In this document: in pieces, positions 1-8,698 of the stretch | Layout: each line of letters opens with the position of its first letter | How positions within the stretch are numbered: the first letter of the stretch is position 1 | Assembly: GCA_051861445.1 (NCBI GenBank) | Contig: JBHYCS010000001.1 | Span: 124,001 to 188,000 of the forward strand | Direction: 5' to 3' | Length of the DNA: 64,000 nucleotides | Source of the DNA: Parasediminibacterium sp051861445 | GTDB taxonomy: Bacteria > Bacteroidota > Bacteroidia > Chitinophagales > Chitinophagaceae | The notes under the pieces: generated by a model | Database searches by the model: none | What the model saw: only the letters and a program-made list of their open reading frames with translations | What the model was told of the DNA's origin: nothing | Translations under genes and position numbers: made by a program

Positions 1-1
1 T

Positions 2-925
2 AAAAACGAAGATGCTTTAGCTAAACACATAGAAGCTGTTGTAAATTATTCTTTAGTAGATGTAGAAGCAATTAAAAATGCCAATTTTAAGATAGTCATA
101 GATGCCATAAATAGTTCAGGAGCAATTGCGGTTCCACAATTATTAGAAGCATTAGGTGTTACCAACTATACTGTTTTAAACGCAGAAATGCATGGCAACT
201 TTGCCCATAATCCTGAGCCATTACCTGAAAATTTAAGAGAATTAAGTAACGAGGTAAATAAACAAAAAGCAGATGTAGGAATTGCTGTAGATCCTGATGT
301 AGATAGACTTTGTTTTGTGTGTGAAGATGGAAGTTTATTTGGAGAAGAATATACTTTGGTTGCTGTGGCAGATTATGTTTTAAAACATAAAAAAGGCAAT
401 ACAGTTAGCAATATGTCTAGCACAAGGGCTTTGAAAGATGTTACACTTAAACATGGTGGAATATACACTCCTAGTGCTGTTGGAGAAGTAAACGTGGTTA
501 CAAAAATGAAGGCTACAGATGCTGTAATTGGTGGTGAAGGAAATGGAGGAATTATAGTTCCTGATTTACATTATGGTAGAGATGCTTTAATTGGAATTGC
601 CCTATTTTTAACCCATTTGGCAAAAGAGAGAAAAAGTGTAAAACAACTTCGAAATACTTATCCTGATTATTTCATCAGTAAAAATAAAATTGAGCTAGAA
701 AAAGGTTTTGACATTGCCAAAATTTTTGCACATATCCAAAAAAAGTATAAAAACAATCCTATAAATACGGAAGATGGATTGAAAATTGAGTTTGATAACG
801 ATTGGGTGCATTTAAGAACAAGTAATACTGAACCAATTATTCGTATTTACGCAGAAAGTAGCTTTGAAACAACAGCTGATAATATTGCTAAACGAATTAT
901 GCAAGACATTAAAGAAGCTATGTAG
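2..925 (+). CDS. glmM: Phosphoglucosamine mutase / phosphohexomutase, 3' part only
   Basis: The C-terminal two thirds of an alpha-D-phosphohexomutase; the frame is open from base 2, so the gene starts before the window. GlmM interconverts glucosamine-6-phosphate and glucosamine-1-phosphate in the cytosol, feeding UDP-GlcNAc for peptidoglycan and LPS. The sequence shows the Mg-binding loop DPDVDR (bases 290-307), the sugar-binding GEGNGG (533-550) and the C-terminal phosphate-binding RTSNTEP (815-835). The phosphoserine loop would lie upstream and cannot be checked. GlmM and phosphomannomutase are hard to separate from this part alone; GlmM is the usual single copy in Bacteroidota. A clear hairpin terminator follows. 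Confidence 0.85.
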   Translation, partial: KNEDALAKHIEAVVNYSLVDVEAIKNANFKIVIDAINSSGAIAVPQLLEALGVTNYTVLNAEMHGNFAHNPEPLPENLRELSNEVNKQKADVGIAVDPDVDRLCFVCEDGSLFGEEYTLVAVADYVLKHKKGNTVSNMSSTRALKDVTLKHGGIYTPSAVGEVNVVTKMKATDAVIGGEGNGGIIVPDLHYGRDALIGIALFLTHLAKERKSVKQLRNTYPDYFISKNKIELEKGFDIAKIFAHIQKKYKNNPINTEDGLKIEFDNDWVHLRTSNTEPIIRIYAESSFETTADNIAKRIMQDIKEAM

Positions 926-957
926 TACACTATACACTATTTTATTTTTTATAAAAG

Positions 958-987
958 AAAATCTCACCTAGGTGAGATTTTTATATT
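958..987 (+). terminator. Rho-independent terminator after glmM
   Basis: A near-perfect palindrome, AAAATCTCACC (958-968) against GGTGAGATTTT (971-981), followed by a T-rich run. It sits 33 bases after the glmM stop. The T-run merges into the promoter element of the next gene. Confidence 0.8.
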
Positions 988-991
988 TTTG
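984..991 (+). promoter_or_regulatory. Bacteroidota -7 promoter element (TAnnTTTG) for the cysteine desulfurase
   Basis: TATTTTTG matches the TAnnTTTG consensus of the Bacteroidota housekeeping sigma factor and lies 50 bases before the ATG at 1042. No convincing -33 TTTG is visible because the preceding terminator occupies that place. Confidence 0.45.
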
Positions 992-1041
992 GCAGCCAAC
1001 TTTTCTTTGCATTCAAAAGTTGCTACGCATAAAACAACAAC

Positions 1042-2175
1042 ATGACAAAACAAAGAATATATTTAGATAATGCTGCTACCACAGCTTTAGACGCAGATGT
1101 ATTAGCTGCCATGATGCCTTTTTTTACTACACATTTCGGTAATCCATCTTCTATTTATAGTTATGGAAGAGAAAGTAGATTGGCCATAGAAAATGCTAGA
1201 AAAACGGTAGCAAAAATTCTGAATGCTCATCCAGCAGAAATATTTTTCACTTCAGGTGGAACAGAAAGTAGCAACACTGCCATAACTGCTTCTGTAAGAA
1301 ACTTAGGTTGTAAGCATATTATTTCTTCAATGATTGAACATCATGCAACTACGCACACAATTGAACATTTATATAACAATGGTGAAGCTGCATTGAGTTA
1401 TGTAAAATTGTTGCCAAATGGACATGTAGATTTAAACGACTTAGAATATTTATTGGCAAATAGTGAGGAGAAATGTTTGGTTACATTGATGCATGCCAAT
1501 AACGAAATTGGAAACATGATAGATTTATTTGCAGTTGGAGAATTATGCAAAAAGTACAATGCCATTTTTCATAGTGATACGGTGCAAACGGTTGGTCATT
1601 TTCCATTCGATTTAAGAAAAACGCCTGTTCATTTTGTTACAGGTGCAGGCCATAAATTTCATGGACCAAAAGGTGTAGGTATGTTATACATTAACGAAAA
1701 TGTAAAAATTAAACCTTTTGTACATGGTGGTTCACAAGAAAGAAATATGCGTGCCGGAACTGAAAATTTATATGGAATTGTAGGTTTTGCAAAAGCATTG
1801 GAAATTGCAACCAACAACTACGAACAAGATAGCAAGTATATTAAAGAATTAAAAATGTACATGCATCAACAATTATTAGAAAAAATTGAAGGCGTTGGTT
1901 TTAATGGAGATGTTGATGGTAATAGTTTATATGCTGTTTTAAGTGTTAGTTTCCCTAAAACAGAAAAGAGTGAAATGTTATTATTTAATCTAGATATCAA
2001 TAATATTTGTGCAAGTGGTGGTAGTGCTTGTACAAGTGGTGCCGACCAAGGATCGCATGTAATTAGGGCAATCAATAATAATCCAAATCAAGTAACGGTT
2101 CGTTTTTCTTTTTCAAAACACAATACTAAAGAAGAAATAGATTTGGTTGTTGCTCAATTAGCTACCATGATTTAA
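1042..2175 (+). CDS. Cysteine desulfurase, IscS/NifS family
   Basis: A PLP-dependent class V aminotransferase-fold enzyme that takes sulfur from L-cysteine as an enzyme-bound persulfide for Fe-S clusters and tRNA thiolation; cytosolic. Motifs in order: SGGTESSNTA near residue 72, EHHAT near 99, HSDTVQTVGH near 176, the PLP-lysine segment GHKFHGPKGVG near 204, RAGTEN near 238, and the catalytic cysteine in SGGSACTSG near residue 328. The cysteine loop is in the long group-I style of IscS/NifS. At 377 residues it is a normal length. No iscU or other isc/suf partner is adjacent. It converges on mqnA with an 18-base overlap of the 3' ends. Confidence 0.9.
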   Translation: MTKQRIYLDNAATTALDADVLAAMMPFFTTHFGNPSSIYSYGRESRLAIENARKTVAKILNAHPAEIFFTSGGTESSNTAITASVRNLGCKHIISSMIEHHATTHTIEHLYNNGEAALSYVKLLPNGHVDLNDLEYLLANSEEKCLVTLMHANNEIGNMIDLFAVGELCKKYNAIFHSDTVQTVGHFPFDLRKTPVHFVTGAGHKFHGPKGVGMLYINENVKIKPFVHGGSQERNMRAGTENLYGIVGFAKALEIATNNYEQDSKYIKELKMYMHQQLLEKIEGVGFNGDVDGNSLYAVLSVSFPKTEKSEMLLFNLDINNICASGGSACTSGADQGSHVIRAINNNPNQVTVRFSFSKHNTKEEIDLVVAQLATMI

Positions 2176-2970
2176 TGCATTTAATGCTTTTATTTTTTCT
2201 AGAAAAAGGCTTAATCCTTGTCTTTTAGCATCAGTAAGTTGGTAGCTGATATTGGTTGTATAGTATTTTTTTAAATCGTATTCTGTATATGGATTTTCTA
2301 CTACTACTTCGTTTAAATGCCTTAATCCATAAGCGTTTGCATGGTTAAATGCATCAACAAAAAGCGGATCGATAGGTTTGTTCGCTATCCAAGCAGCAAA
2401 CACAAAAGGCAAACCTGTATATTGTTTCCAAGCAGCAGCTAAATCATATACATAAGCAGAAATATTTCTTTGTTCAAAAGCCCTATCTCCTATTACAACG
2501 GCTGCTGTAGTTCCTTTAATTTCATTTCTAAAATGTTCACTAGCTTCTTTAAAAACGACTTCTTTTTTCCAAAATTCTTTCAATAAAACTTTGGCTAAGT
2601 TTACCGATGTTTTACTTTGATAATCTAAAATTACAGTTTCAATATTTTCAATTGAAACTTCACTAAATAAGCAAACAGATGCCACTTCTTGTTCTGCACC
2701 TATACAAAAATCAGTTACAATAAATGATTCTTTTAATTGAGGAATAATTGCAACAGGCACTAAACCAATATCGATGGTATTGTTCAATAACATTTGTGCT
2801 ACATGAGCTGGATAATCTTCAATTAAATCGATTTTATCCATTAATCCACTTCTTTTCAATCCAAATAAAAGCGGTTTTGTATTTAAATAACTTACCGCAC
2901 CAATCTTTATCTTATTCAAAAGGTATATTTTTACGCCGCAAATAAAAGAATAAAACAGTAGTGACTGCAT
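2158..2970 (-). CDS. mqnA: Chorismate dehydratase MqnA (futalosine menaquinone pathway)
   Basis: A periplasmic-binding-protein-fold enzyme of the MqnA/MqnD family that dehydrates chorismate to 3-enolpyruvylbenzoate, the first step of the futalosine route to menaquinone. The hallmark KIGAVSYLNTKPL is near residues 21-33 and IDIGLVPVAI near 66. MqnA proteins normally begin just before KIGAVSYLN, so the 18 residues upstream are suspicious. A TTG codon at residue 18 gives MNKIKIGAVSYLN and may be the real start (about 2919); a -7-like sequence (TATTTGCGGC) lies inside the extension. The ATG at 2970 is kept as the conservative start. It is divergent from purB. Confidence 0.85.
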   Translation of the reverse strand: MQSLLFYSFICGVKIYLLNKIKIGAVSYLNTKPLLFGLKRSGLMDKIDLIEDYPAHVAQMLLNNTIDIGLVPVAIIPQLKESFIVTDFCIGAEQEVASVCLFSEVSIENIETVILDYQSKTSVNLAKVLLKEFWKKEVVFKEASEHFRNEIKGTTAAVVIGDRAFEQRNISAYVYDLAAAWKQYTGLPFVFAAWIANKPIDPLFVDAFNHANAYGLRHLNEVVVENPYTEYDLKKYYTTNISYQLTDAKRQGLSLFLEKIKALNALNHGS

Positions 2971-3054
2971 TTAGTTGCAAAACTTCTTCTCTATTTTATT
3001 GAACCGTTATTATTTAACAGCAAAACAAAAACATTTAATAATCATTTTTAATCG

Positions 3055-4401
3055 ATGGAACTAAACAATTTAACTGCCATTTCTCCAATTGATGGAAGAT
3101 ACAGATCACAACTTCAATTTTTAGATACTTACTTTTCAGAGTTTGCTTTAATAAAATATAGAGTTTATGTAGAGATAGAATATTTCGTTTTTCTTTCAGA
3201 TAAAAAATTTTTTAAACTTACACCCAAACAAAAACAATTGTTACAACTTGTAGCAGATAATTTTTCAATTGCTGATGCTGAAAAAATAAAAGAAATTGAG
3301 AAAACAACCAATCATGATGTAAAAGCGGTTGAGTACTTCTTGAAAGAAAAATTAGATGAAATTGGTATTGGTAATTTAAAAGAATGGATTCATTTTGGAT
3401 TAACTTCTCAAGACATTAACAACACTGCAATTCCATTAAGCTGGAAACATTGTTTAGAACAAGAATATTTACCTTCAATAGCTAACCTACACAATAGTTT
3501 ACACAGTTTAGCTAGCCAATGGAAAAATATTTCGATGTTAGCAAAAACACATGGACAGCCTGCTTCTCCTACAGTTTTAGGTAAAGAAATAATGGTTTTT
3601 GTAGAACGAATTGCCAACCAAATTCAGCTGTTCTCTTACATTCCTTATGCAGCAAAATTTGGTGGGGCTACTGGTAATTTTAATGCTCATCATATTGCTT
3701 TTCCTACAAAAAATTGGGTGAATTTGGGGAATGAATTTGTTGAAAACTATTTGCAGTTGCAAAGAATGCAGTTTACTACACAAATAGAACATTACGATTC
3801 TTTAGCTGCACATTGTGATGCTATTAAACGAATTAATACCATTTTAATTGATTTATGCAGAGATGTTTGGACTTACATTAGCATGGATTATTTTAAACAA
3901 AAAACAAAAGCAGGAGAAGTGGGTTCTTCTGCTATGCCTCATAAAGTAAATCCAATTGATTTTGAAAATGCGGAAGGTAATTTAGGTGTTGCCAATGCTT
4001 TATTAGAACATTTTTCTGCCAAACTTCCTATTAGTAGATTACAAAGAGACTTAACCGATAGCACCGTTTTACGCAATGTAGGAATGCCTGTTGCACACAC
4101 CATTTTAGCTATAAAAAGTATAGAAAAAGGTTTGGGTAAATTATTGTTGAATGAAGCAAAAATTAATGCAGATTTAGAAAATAATTGGGCTGTTGTGGCA
4201 GAAGCTATACAAACTATTTTACGTAGAGAAAATTATCCCAATCCTTATGAAGCTTTGAAAGAATTGACTAGAGGCAATCATGCAATTACACAAAAAACGA
4301 TTCATGATTTTATTGCTACACTAAAAGTAAATGCAACCATTAAAAAAGAATTGAAATCCATTACACCTAAAAATTATATTGGTGTAACGGCTGCATATTA
4401 A
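3055..4401 (+). CDS. purB: Adenylosuccinate lyase
   Basis: A tetrameric cytosolic lyase of the fumarase/aspartase superfamily that acts twice in purine synthesis, cleaving SAICAR to AICAR and adenylosuccinate to AMP. The superfamily signature GSSAMPHKVNPIDFENAEG is present near residues 289-307. The N terminus (NLTAISPIDGRY) and LTSQDINNTA near 117 match the longer, E. coli PurB-like subgroup, and 448 residues is the expected length. A strong convergent terminator separates it from tilS. purC lies far away at 21.8 kb, so purine genes are scattered. Confidence 0.95.
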   Translation: MELNNLTAISPIDGRYRSQLQFLDTYFSEFALIKYRVYVEIEYFVFLSDKKFFKLTPKQKQLLQLVADNFSIADAEKIKEIEKTTNHDVKAVEYFLKEKLDEIGIGNLKEWIHFGLTSQDINNTAIPLSWKHCLEQEYLPSIANLHNSLHSLASQWKNISMLAKTHGQPASPTVLGKEIMVFVERIANQIQLFSYIPYAAKFGGATGNFNAHHIAFPTKNWVNLGNEFVENYLQLQRMQFTTQIEHYDSLAAHCDAIKRINTILIDLCRDVWTYISMDYFKQKTKAGEVGSSAMPHKVNPIDFENAEGNLGVANALLEHFSAKLPISRLQRDLTDSTVLRNVGMPVAHTILAIKSIEKGLGKLLLNEAKINADLENNWAVVAEAIQTILRRENYPNPYEALKELTRGNHAITQKTIHDFIATLKVNATIKKELKSITPKNYIGVTAAY

Positions 4402-4421
4402 GCTGAATAATATTTAGGCAC

Positions 4422-4460
4422 AATAAAGGCTAATCTTTGGTAAGATTAGCCTTTATTTTA
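4422..4460 (+). terminator. Bidirectional terminator between purB and tilS
   Basis: A perfect 16-bp stem (4422-4437 with 4442-4457) around a TGGT loop, with A-rich sequence on one side and T-rich on the other. It can terminate both the rightward purB and the leftward tilS transcripts. Confidence 0.9.
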
Positions 4461-4472
4461 GATTGAATAAAT

Positions 4473-5846
4473 TTACTTAACAGGCTGATAAACAACTTGT
4501 AATATTTTTTTTGTATTCGGTTTAATTCTATAACGATGGTCAATTCTTTCACCAATAATCCAAACAATTTTTTTATTACTTTCAATTACCCACACTTTTT
4601 CTTTTTGCGTAATTGACATTTTTTTATCAATTAAAAATTTACTGATTTTCTTCTTTTTATTCATTCCTAACGGATAAAAATAATCACCTGTTTTGTAAGA
4701 TCTAATAATTAATGGCCATTCTATTTCAGCAAAATCTAATGATGCAATATTTGCATCTGTAGGTAAATTAGTAATATCTTCATTCAACTTAAATCGTAAA
4801 ATACCTTCTTTGAAAATCAATTCTTCTTGAATATTTTCAAGCACTATTAAGTTTGAAAAAGTTGTAACAATAGGTGCTATAATTAGCCAATTTCTGTTTA
4901 CAATTATTCTATGTGTTTCAGAAAGCATAATGCTACCATTATGTGCATTTAGTAGTTTAATTATTTCATTCACTTGTGTGGCTGCAAATCCAAATTCTTT
5001 AAAAATTTCAAACACTATGGTTTTTAAAGGACTTTGCTTTTGTAGCTTTAAAATGGGAATATGAATTTCATTGTTTTTAACAACTAGCAGTTTTTGTTTA
5101 ATAGACTCAATTGCAGCATTAAAAACAGTTTCTACTTCTGTTAAACGTTCAATATTGTGCAGAATATTGTCTACAGCATTTGGAAATATCTTTTCTACAA
5201 AAGGAATCAGTTCATGTCGAATTACATTTCTTGTATACTTATTGATAGCGTTGCTACTATCTTCTACCCATGTAAGTTGATTGTTTTGTGCGTACTGAAT
5301 AATCTCAGACTTTTTTACACACAAAAGTGGTCGAATAATTTTATTCTGTTTAGGTAAAATGCCATGTAAACCAGCAATGCCTGTTCCTCTAAAAAAATGA
5401 TGTATAGCTGTTTCTACACTATCATCTGCATGATGTGCTGTTGCTAAAAACCATTGCTTTGGTGCTATTGTTTGCTGTTCTTTTTCTTCTTGTGTTTTTA
5501 TTTGCAGTAAACTTTCGAACCATTCGTAACGCAACACTCTAGCCGCTACTTGAATGGAAACTTGCTTTTCTTGAATATAAGCTTGTGTATCAATGGTTTT
5601 AATGAATACTTCTTTACGGTATTTTTCTCCCAATAATTTTACAAAGTTTTCATCTCTTAAACTTTCTGCTCCTCTTAATTGAAAATTGCAGTGTACAATT
5701 ACAAAATCTATTTTCAATTCATGTAAAACATTTACCAAAACAACACTATCAACACCTCCACTTACAGCAACCAAAAATTTACATTGATGCAATTGTAAGT
5801 TGCACTTCTGCTCTAAAAAATTTTGTATGTTTTCAATATTCATCAT
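4473..5846 (-). CDS. tilS: tRNA(Ile)-lysidine synthase
   Basis: An N-type ATP pyrophosphatase that attaches lysine to C34 of the CAU-anticodon tRNA-Ile, so it decodes AUA instead of AUG; essential and cytosolic. The PP-loop SGGVDS is near residues 29-34, with the family segments HCNFQLRG near 52 and ATAHHADDSVET near 135. The C-terminal TilS substrate-binding domain follows (IRSYKTGDYFYPLGM near 368, then KKKISKFLIDKK). At 457 residues it is full length. It lies 63 bases behind glnS on the same strand, but a terminator lies between them. Confidence 0.93.
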   Translation of the reverse strand: MMNIENIQNFLEQKCNLQLHQCKFLVAVSGGVDSVVLVNVLHELKIDFVIVHCNFQLRGAESLRDENFVKLLGEKYRKEVFIKTIDTQAYIQEKQVSIQVAARVLRYEWFESLLQIKTQEEKEQQTIAPKQWFLATAHHADDSVETAIHHFFRGTGIAGLHGILPKQNKIIRPLLCVKKSEIIQYAQNNQLTWVEDSSNAINKYTRNVIRHELIPFVEKIFPNAVDNILHNIERLTEVETVFNAAIESIKQKLLVVKNNEIHIPILKLQKQSPLKTIVFEIFKEFGFAATQVNEIIKLLNAHNGSIMLSETHRIIVNRNWLIIAPIVTTFSNLIVLENIQEELIFKEGILRFKLNEDITNLPTDANIASLDFAEIEWPLIIRSYKTGDYFYPLGMNKKKKISKFLIDKKMSITQKEKVWVIESNKKIVWIIGERIDHRYRIKPNTKKILQVVYQPVK

Positions 5847-5851
5847 TTCAA

Positions 5852-5882
5852 TAAAAATCCGCCTGTTTTGTTACAGACGGAT
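5852..5882 (-). terminator. Terminator between glnS and tilS
   Basis: Read on the minus strand, ATCCGTCTGT pairs with ACAGGCGGAT (one G-U pair) around AACAAA and is followed by TTTTATT. It would end the glnS transcript before tilS, whose own promoter must then be within or just after it. Confidence 0.75.
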
Positions 5883-5909
5883 GTTATAAATATGCTCTAC
5901 TTTTAGTTT

Positions 5910-7565
5910 CTATTTGTTTACTTTAGCCCAAGTATCTTTTAAAGTGACTGTTCTATTAAATACCAATTTATCGGTAGAACGTCTTTTGTCTAAACAAAAA
6001 TAGCCCTTACGTAAAAATTGATAACGCTCTGTTTCTGTAGCATTAGCTAAAGCAGGTTCTGCATAGGCATTTGGAATAATTTGTAAAGAATTTGGATTAA
6101 TGTAATCTTTAAAATCGCCTTCAGCATTTCCTACATTTTCTTCGGTAAACAATCGATCGTACAAACGAATTTCTACAGGAATTGCAGTTGCTACATTTAC
6201 CCAATGTAAAGTTCCTTTTACATGAATACCGCTTGTATCGCTTCCACTTTTACTTTCAGGAATATAGGTACATTTTAATTCAACAATATTGCCATTTTCG
6301 TCTTTTACAACTTCATTACATTGAATAATATATGCACTTTTTAAACGCACCATTTGACCAGGAGCTAGCCTAAAATATTTTTTAGGAGCTACTTCCATAA
6401 AATCTTCTCTTTCAATATAAATTTCATTGCTAAATGGCACTTCTCTAAACGTTTGTTCAGCAGCTTCAGGATTGTTTTCGCTGTTTAAAAATTCAGTTGT
6501 TGCTTCAAAATTGGTGATCGAAATTTTTAGAGGATCAAACACTACCATTCTTCTTTCAGCAATTTTGTTTAAATCTTCTCGAATACAAAATTCTAGCAAT
6601 CCAAAATCAATTAAGTTTTCTCTTTTTGCAATACCAATTTTATCACAAAATTCTCTGATGCTTTCTGCGGTAAATCCACGTCTACGCATTCCTGAAATCG
6701 TAGGCATACGAGGGTCGTCCCATCCATCCACAAAACCTTCATTTACCAATTGTAATAATTTTCGTTTACTCATAACTGTATAAGTCATATTTAAACGAGC
6801 AAACTCATATTGTTTTGATGGAAAAATGCCTAATTGTTCAATGCACCAATCGTACATTGGTCTATGTGGAATAAATTCTAGTGTACAAATTGAATGCGTT
6901 ATTTTTTCGATAGAATCGCTTTGTCCATGTGCAAAATCGTACATAGGATAAATGCACCAAGTGTTGCCTGTTCTATGATGATGAGCATGTTTGATACGAT
7001 AAATAATTGGATCTCTCAAAAGCATATTAGAGCTTGACATATCAATTTTTGCACGCAATACTTTTTCACCATCTTTATATTTACCATTTTTCATGTCGGT
7101 AAATAATTGCAAATTTTCTTCTACCGATCTGCTTCTATACTCGTTTGCAACACCTGGTTTTGTTGGTGTACCTTTTTGTTGAGCAATTTCTTCACTTGTG
7201 CTATCATCTACGTAGGCTAATCCTTTTTGAATTAGGGTAATTGCAAATTGATATAATTGATCAAAATAATCAGATGCATACAGTTCATTTGCCCAATTAA
7301 AACCAAGCCATTGAACATCATCTTTAATACTTTCTACATATTCTGTATCTTCTGTAACAGGATTGGTATCATCGAAACGCAAATTAGTAGCACCACCGTA
7401 TTTTAATGCTAGTCCGAAATTTAAGCAAATACTTTTTGCATGTCCAATATGTAAATAACCGTTTGGTTCTGGTGGAAATCTAGTCAGTATTTGTGTATGT
7501 TTTCCGCTTGCTAAATCTGCTTCAATAATTTCTTCTATAAAATTTAAACTTCTTTCTTCGCTCAT
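5910..7565 (-). CDS. glnS: Glutamine-tRNA ligase
   Basis: A class I aminoacyl-tRNA synthetase that charges tRNA-Gln directly. The HIGH motif is in PPEPNGYLHIGHAKS (near residues 32-46) and the KMSKS-type loop is VMSKRKL near residue 266. PGVANEYRSRS and the GlnRS beta-barrel anticodon-binding region follow; 551 residues matches bacterial GlnRS. The RDPIIYRI segment near 159 separates it from GluRS. A promoter with both -33 and -7 elements lies just upstream. Confidence 0.95.
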   Translation of the reverse strand: MSEERSLNFIEEIIEADLASGKHTQILTRFPPEPNGYLHIGHAKSICLNFGLALKYGGATNLRFDDTNPVTEDTEYVESIKDDVQWLGFNWANELYASDYFDQLYQFAITLIQKGLAYVDDSTSEEIAQQKGTPTKPGVANEYRSRSVEENLQLFTDMKNGKYKDGEKVLRAKIDMSSSNMLLRDPIIYRIKHAHHHRTGNTWCIYPMYDFAHGQSDSIEKITHSICTLEFIPHRPMYDWCIEQLGIFPSKQYEFARLNMTYTVMSKRKLLQLVNEGFVDGWDDPRMPTISGMRRRGFTAESIREFCDKIGIAKRENLIDFGLLEFCIREDLNKIAERRMVVFDPLKISITNFEATTEFLNSENNPEAAEQTFREVPFSNEIYIEREDFMEVAPKKYFRLAPGQMVRLKSAYIIQCNEVVKDENGNIVELKCTYIPESKSGSDTSGIHVKGTLHWVNVATAIPVEIRLYDRLFTEENVGNAEGDFKDYINPNSLQIIPNAYAEPALANATETERYQFLRKGYFCLDKRRSTDKLVFNRTVTLKDTWAKVNK

Positions 7566-7584
7566 TTTTCAACTTGTTAGTCTG

Positions 7585-7614
7585 CAAATGTACGTGATGA
7601 ATAATAAAAACAAA
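7585..7614 (-). promoter_or_regulatory. Promoter of glnS
   Basis: On the minus strand, a -7 element TACATTTG (7592 down to 7585) and an upstream TTTG (7614 down to 7611) are separated by 18 bases, the spacing expected in Bacteroidota. The glnS ATG lies 20 bases after the -7 element, giving a leader of about 15 bases. Confidence 0.7.
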
Positions 7615-7699
7615 TTGAATACGCAAGTAACTAGTAGCAATAACGAGTAATCTTTTTTCGATTGTAAGGTGTTAACATTTTGTTTTAAAAAATTTAGCG

Positions 7700-7727
7700 T
7701 TTGCATTCTTGAATAAACCTAATTTTG
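7700..7727 (+). promoter_or_regulatory. Promoter of the metal-module first gene
   Basis: A -33 TTTG (7700-7703) and a -7 TAATTTTG (7720-7727) are separated by 16 bases. The ATG of the next gene follows only 7 bases after the -7 element, so the mRNA would be leaderless or nearly so. Confidence 0.7.
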
Positions 7728-7734
7728 CAAGGCA

Positions 7735-8127
7735 ATGAAGAAATTTATAGTATCCATATTGTGCATGCTTTACATGATGACAAGTAGTGGTTTTGCTATG
7801 AACGTACATTATTGCATGGGCAAAGTGAGTGGTTGGAATATTGATATTTTACCTTCCGCCGAAAAATGTCCTTGTGGATCTAAAAAGAAAAAAAATTCTT
7901 GTTGTAAAACAGAGACTAAAGTAGTTAAGCTAAACAATGCTTACAAAGCGTCTTCAGCATTATACAATATTCATTCTCCAGAGAAAGCCGTTTATTACAA
8001 CAATGCTTCTTATAGCTTTCATATAAATGAGCCTAAAAAAAATCTTGTTCAAATTTCTCCTAAACTTCCACCACCAATTATAAGTTCCATTTCTCAATTG
8101 GTTAAAAATTGTGTTTTTAGAATTTAG
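7735..8127 (+). CDS. HYC_CC_PP family secreted protein (metal module)
   Basis: A small exported protein of the Bacteroidota family named for its HYC, CC and PP motifs, usually found beside copper/heavy-metal genes; its biochemical role is not established. The signal peptide covers about residues 1-22 (MKKFIVSILCML...). HYCMGK is near residues 26-31, CPCG near 46-49, SCCKTE near 56-61 and KLPPPII near 110-116. The cysteine/histidine content suggests a periplasmic metal ligand. It is the first gene of the rightward metal module and has its own promoter. The start is supported by the signal peptide although it nearly abuts the -7 element. Confidence 0.75.
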   Translation: MKKFIVSILCMLYMMTSSGFAMNVHYCMGKVSGWNIDILPSAEKCPCGSKKKKNSCCKTETKVVKLNNAYKASSALYNIHSPEKAVYYNNASYSFHINEPKKNLVQISPKLPPPIISSISQLVKNCVFRI

Positions 8128-8139
8128 ACTTAATAAGTA

Positions 8140-8210
8140 TTTGATTACAATACTAAGCTTGTTTAACAGGCTTATATTCCCGTTTTAACACCATATCCTC
8201 TGTAATCAAA
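8140..8210 (+). other. Intergenic region with closed stem and inner hairpin, possible structured RNA
   Basis: TTTGATTACA (8140-8149) is perfectly complementary to TGTAATCAAA (8201-8210), enclosing a second hairpin, AAGCTTGT/ACAGGCTT, around 8156-8174. It sits between the HYC_CC_PP gene and the first HMA gene. It could be a processing or attenuation structure; no known riboswitch class is recognised. Confidence 0.35.
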
Positions 8211-8268
8211 ATAGTTCTAAAAACAAGTTGTTGTTGCTGTTTTTTATTTAATTTTTAATCTATTAATC

Positions 8269-8610
8269 ATGAAAACAATTCAGATTTCTGTATTTATTAT
8301 AGGTATTTTTTTAGGATTTAATGCAAGTGCACAAACCGTAAAAACTGAAAAAATTAAGGTTTATGGCAATTGTGGCATGTGTAAAAGTCGCATTGAAAAA
8401 GCCGCTAAAACGGCAGGTGCATCATCTGCAAGTTGGGATGACGAAAGCAAGATTTTAGTAGTAAAATACGATGCTAAAAAAACAGACGGCAAAAAAATTC
8501 AAGCAAAAGTTGCAGCAGTTGGTCATGATACACAAGATGCTACTGCTTCTAAAGCAGCTTACGACAATTTACATGAATGCTGCCAATACGACAGAAAAGG
8601 TAGCAACTAA
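8269..8610 (+). CDS. Secreted heavy-metal-associated (HMA) domain protein
   Basis: A 113-residue protein with a signal peptide (about residues 1-21, ending NASA|Q) and one HMA ferredoxin-like domain. The metal site is GNCGMCKSRIEKAA (residues 34-47), the CxxC form of MerP/CopZ-like copper or mercury chaperones. A further HECC at residues 103-106 near the C terminus could add ligands. Export implies metal binding in the periplasm. It lies with a second HMA protein and the CusAB pump downstream, so it probably hands metal to that system; this role is inferred. Confidence 0.8.
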   Translation: MKTIQISVFIIGIFLGFNASAQTVKTEKIKVYGNCGMCKSRIEKAAKTAGASSASWDDESKILVVKYDAKKTDGKKIQAKVAAVGHDTQDATASKAAYDNLHECCQYDRKGSN

Positions 8611-8637
8611 CTTTATCGTCATATTTATTTCATTCAT

Positions 8638-8681
8638 AGTAGTAATTGTAAAGCAAAGACTTTTGTTTTACAATTACTGCT
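8638..8681 (+). terminator. Hairpin between the two HMA genes
   Basis: A 15-bp stem (8638-8652 with 8667-8681, one G-T pair) with a T-rich loop. It lacks a strong trailing U-run, so it may be a weak terminator or an mRNA-stabilising hairpin. Confidence 0.5.
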
Positions 8682-8698
8682 GTTAAATAATTTATTCC

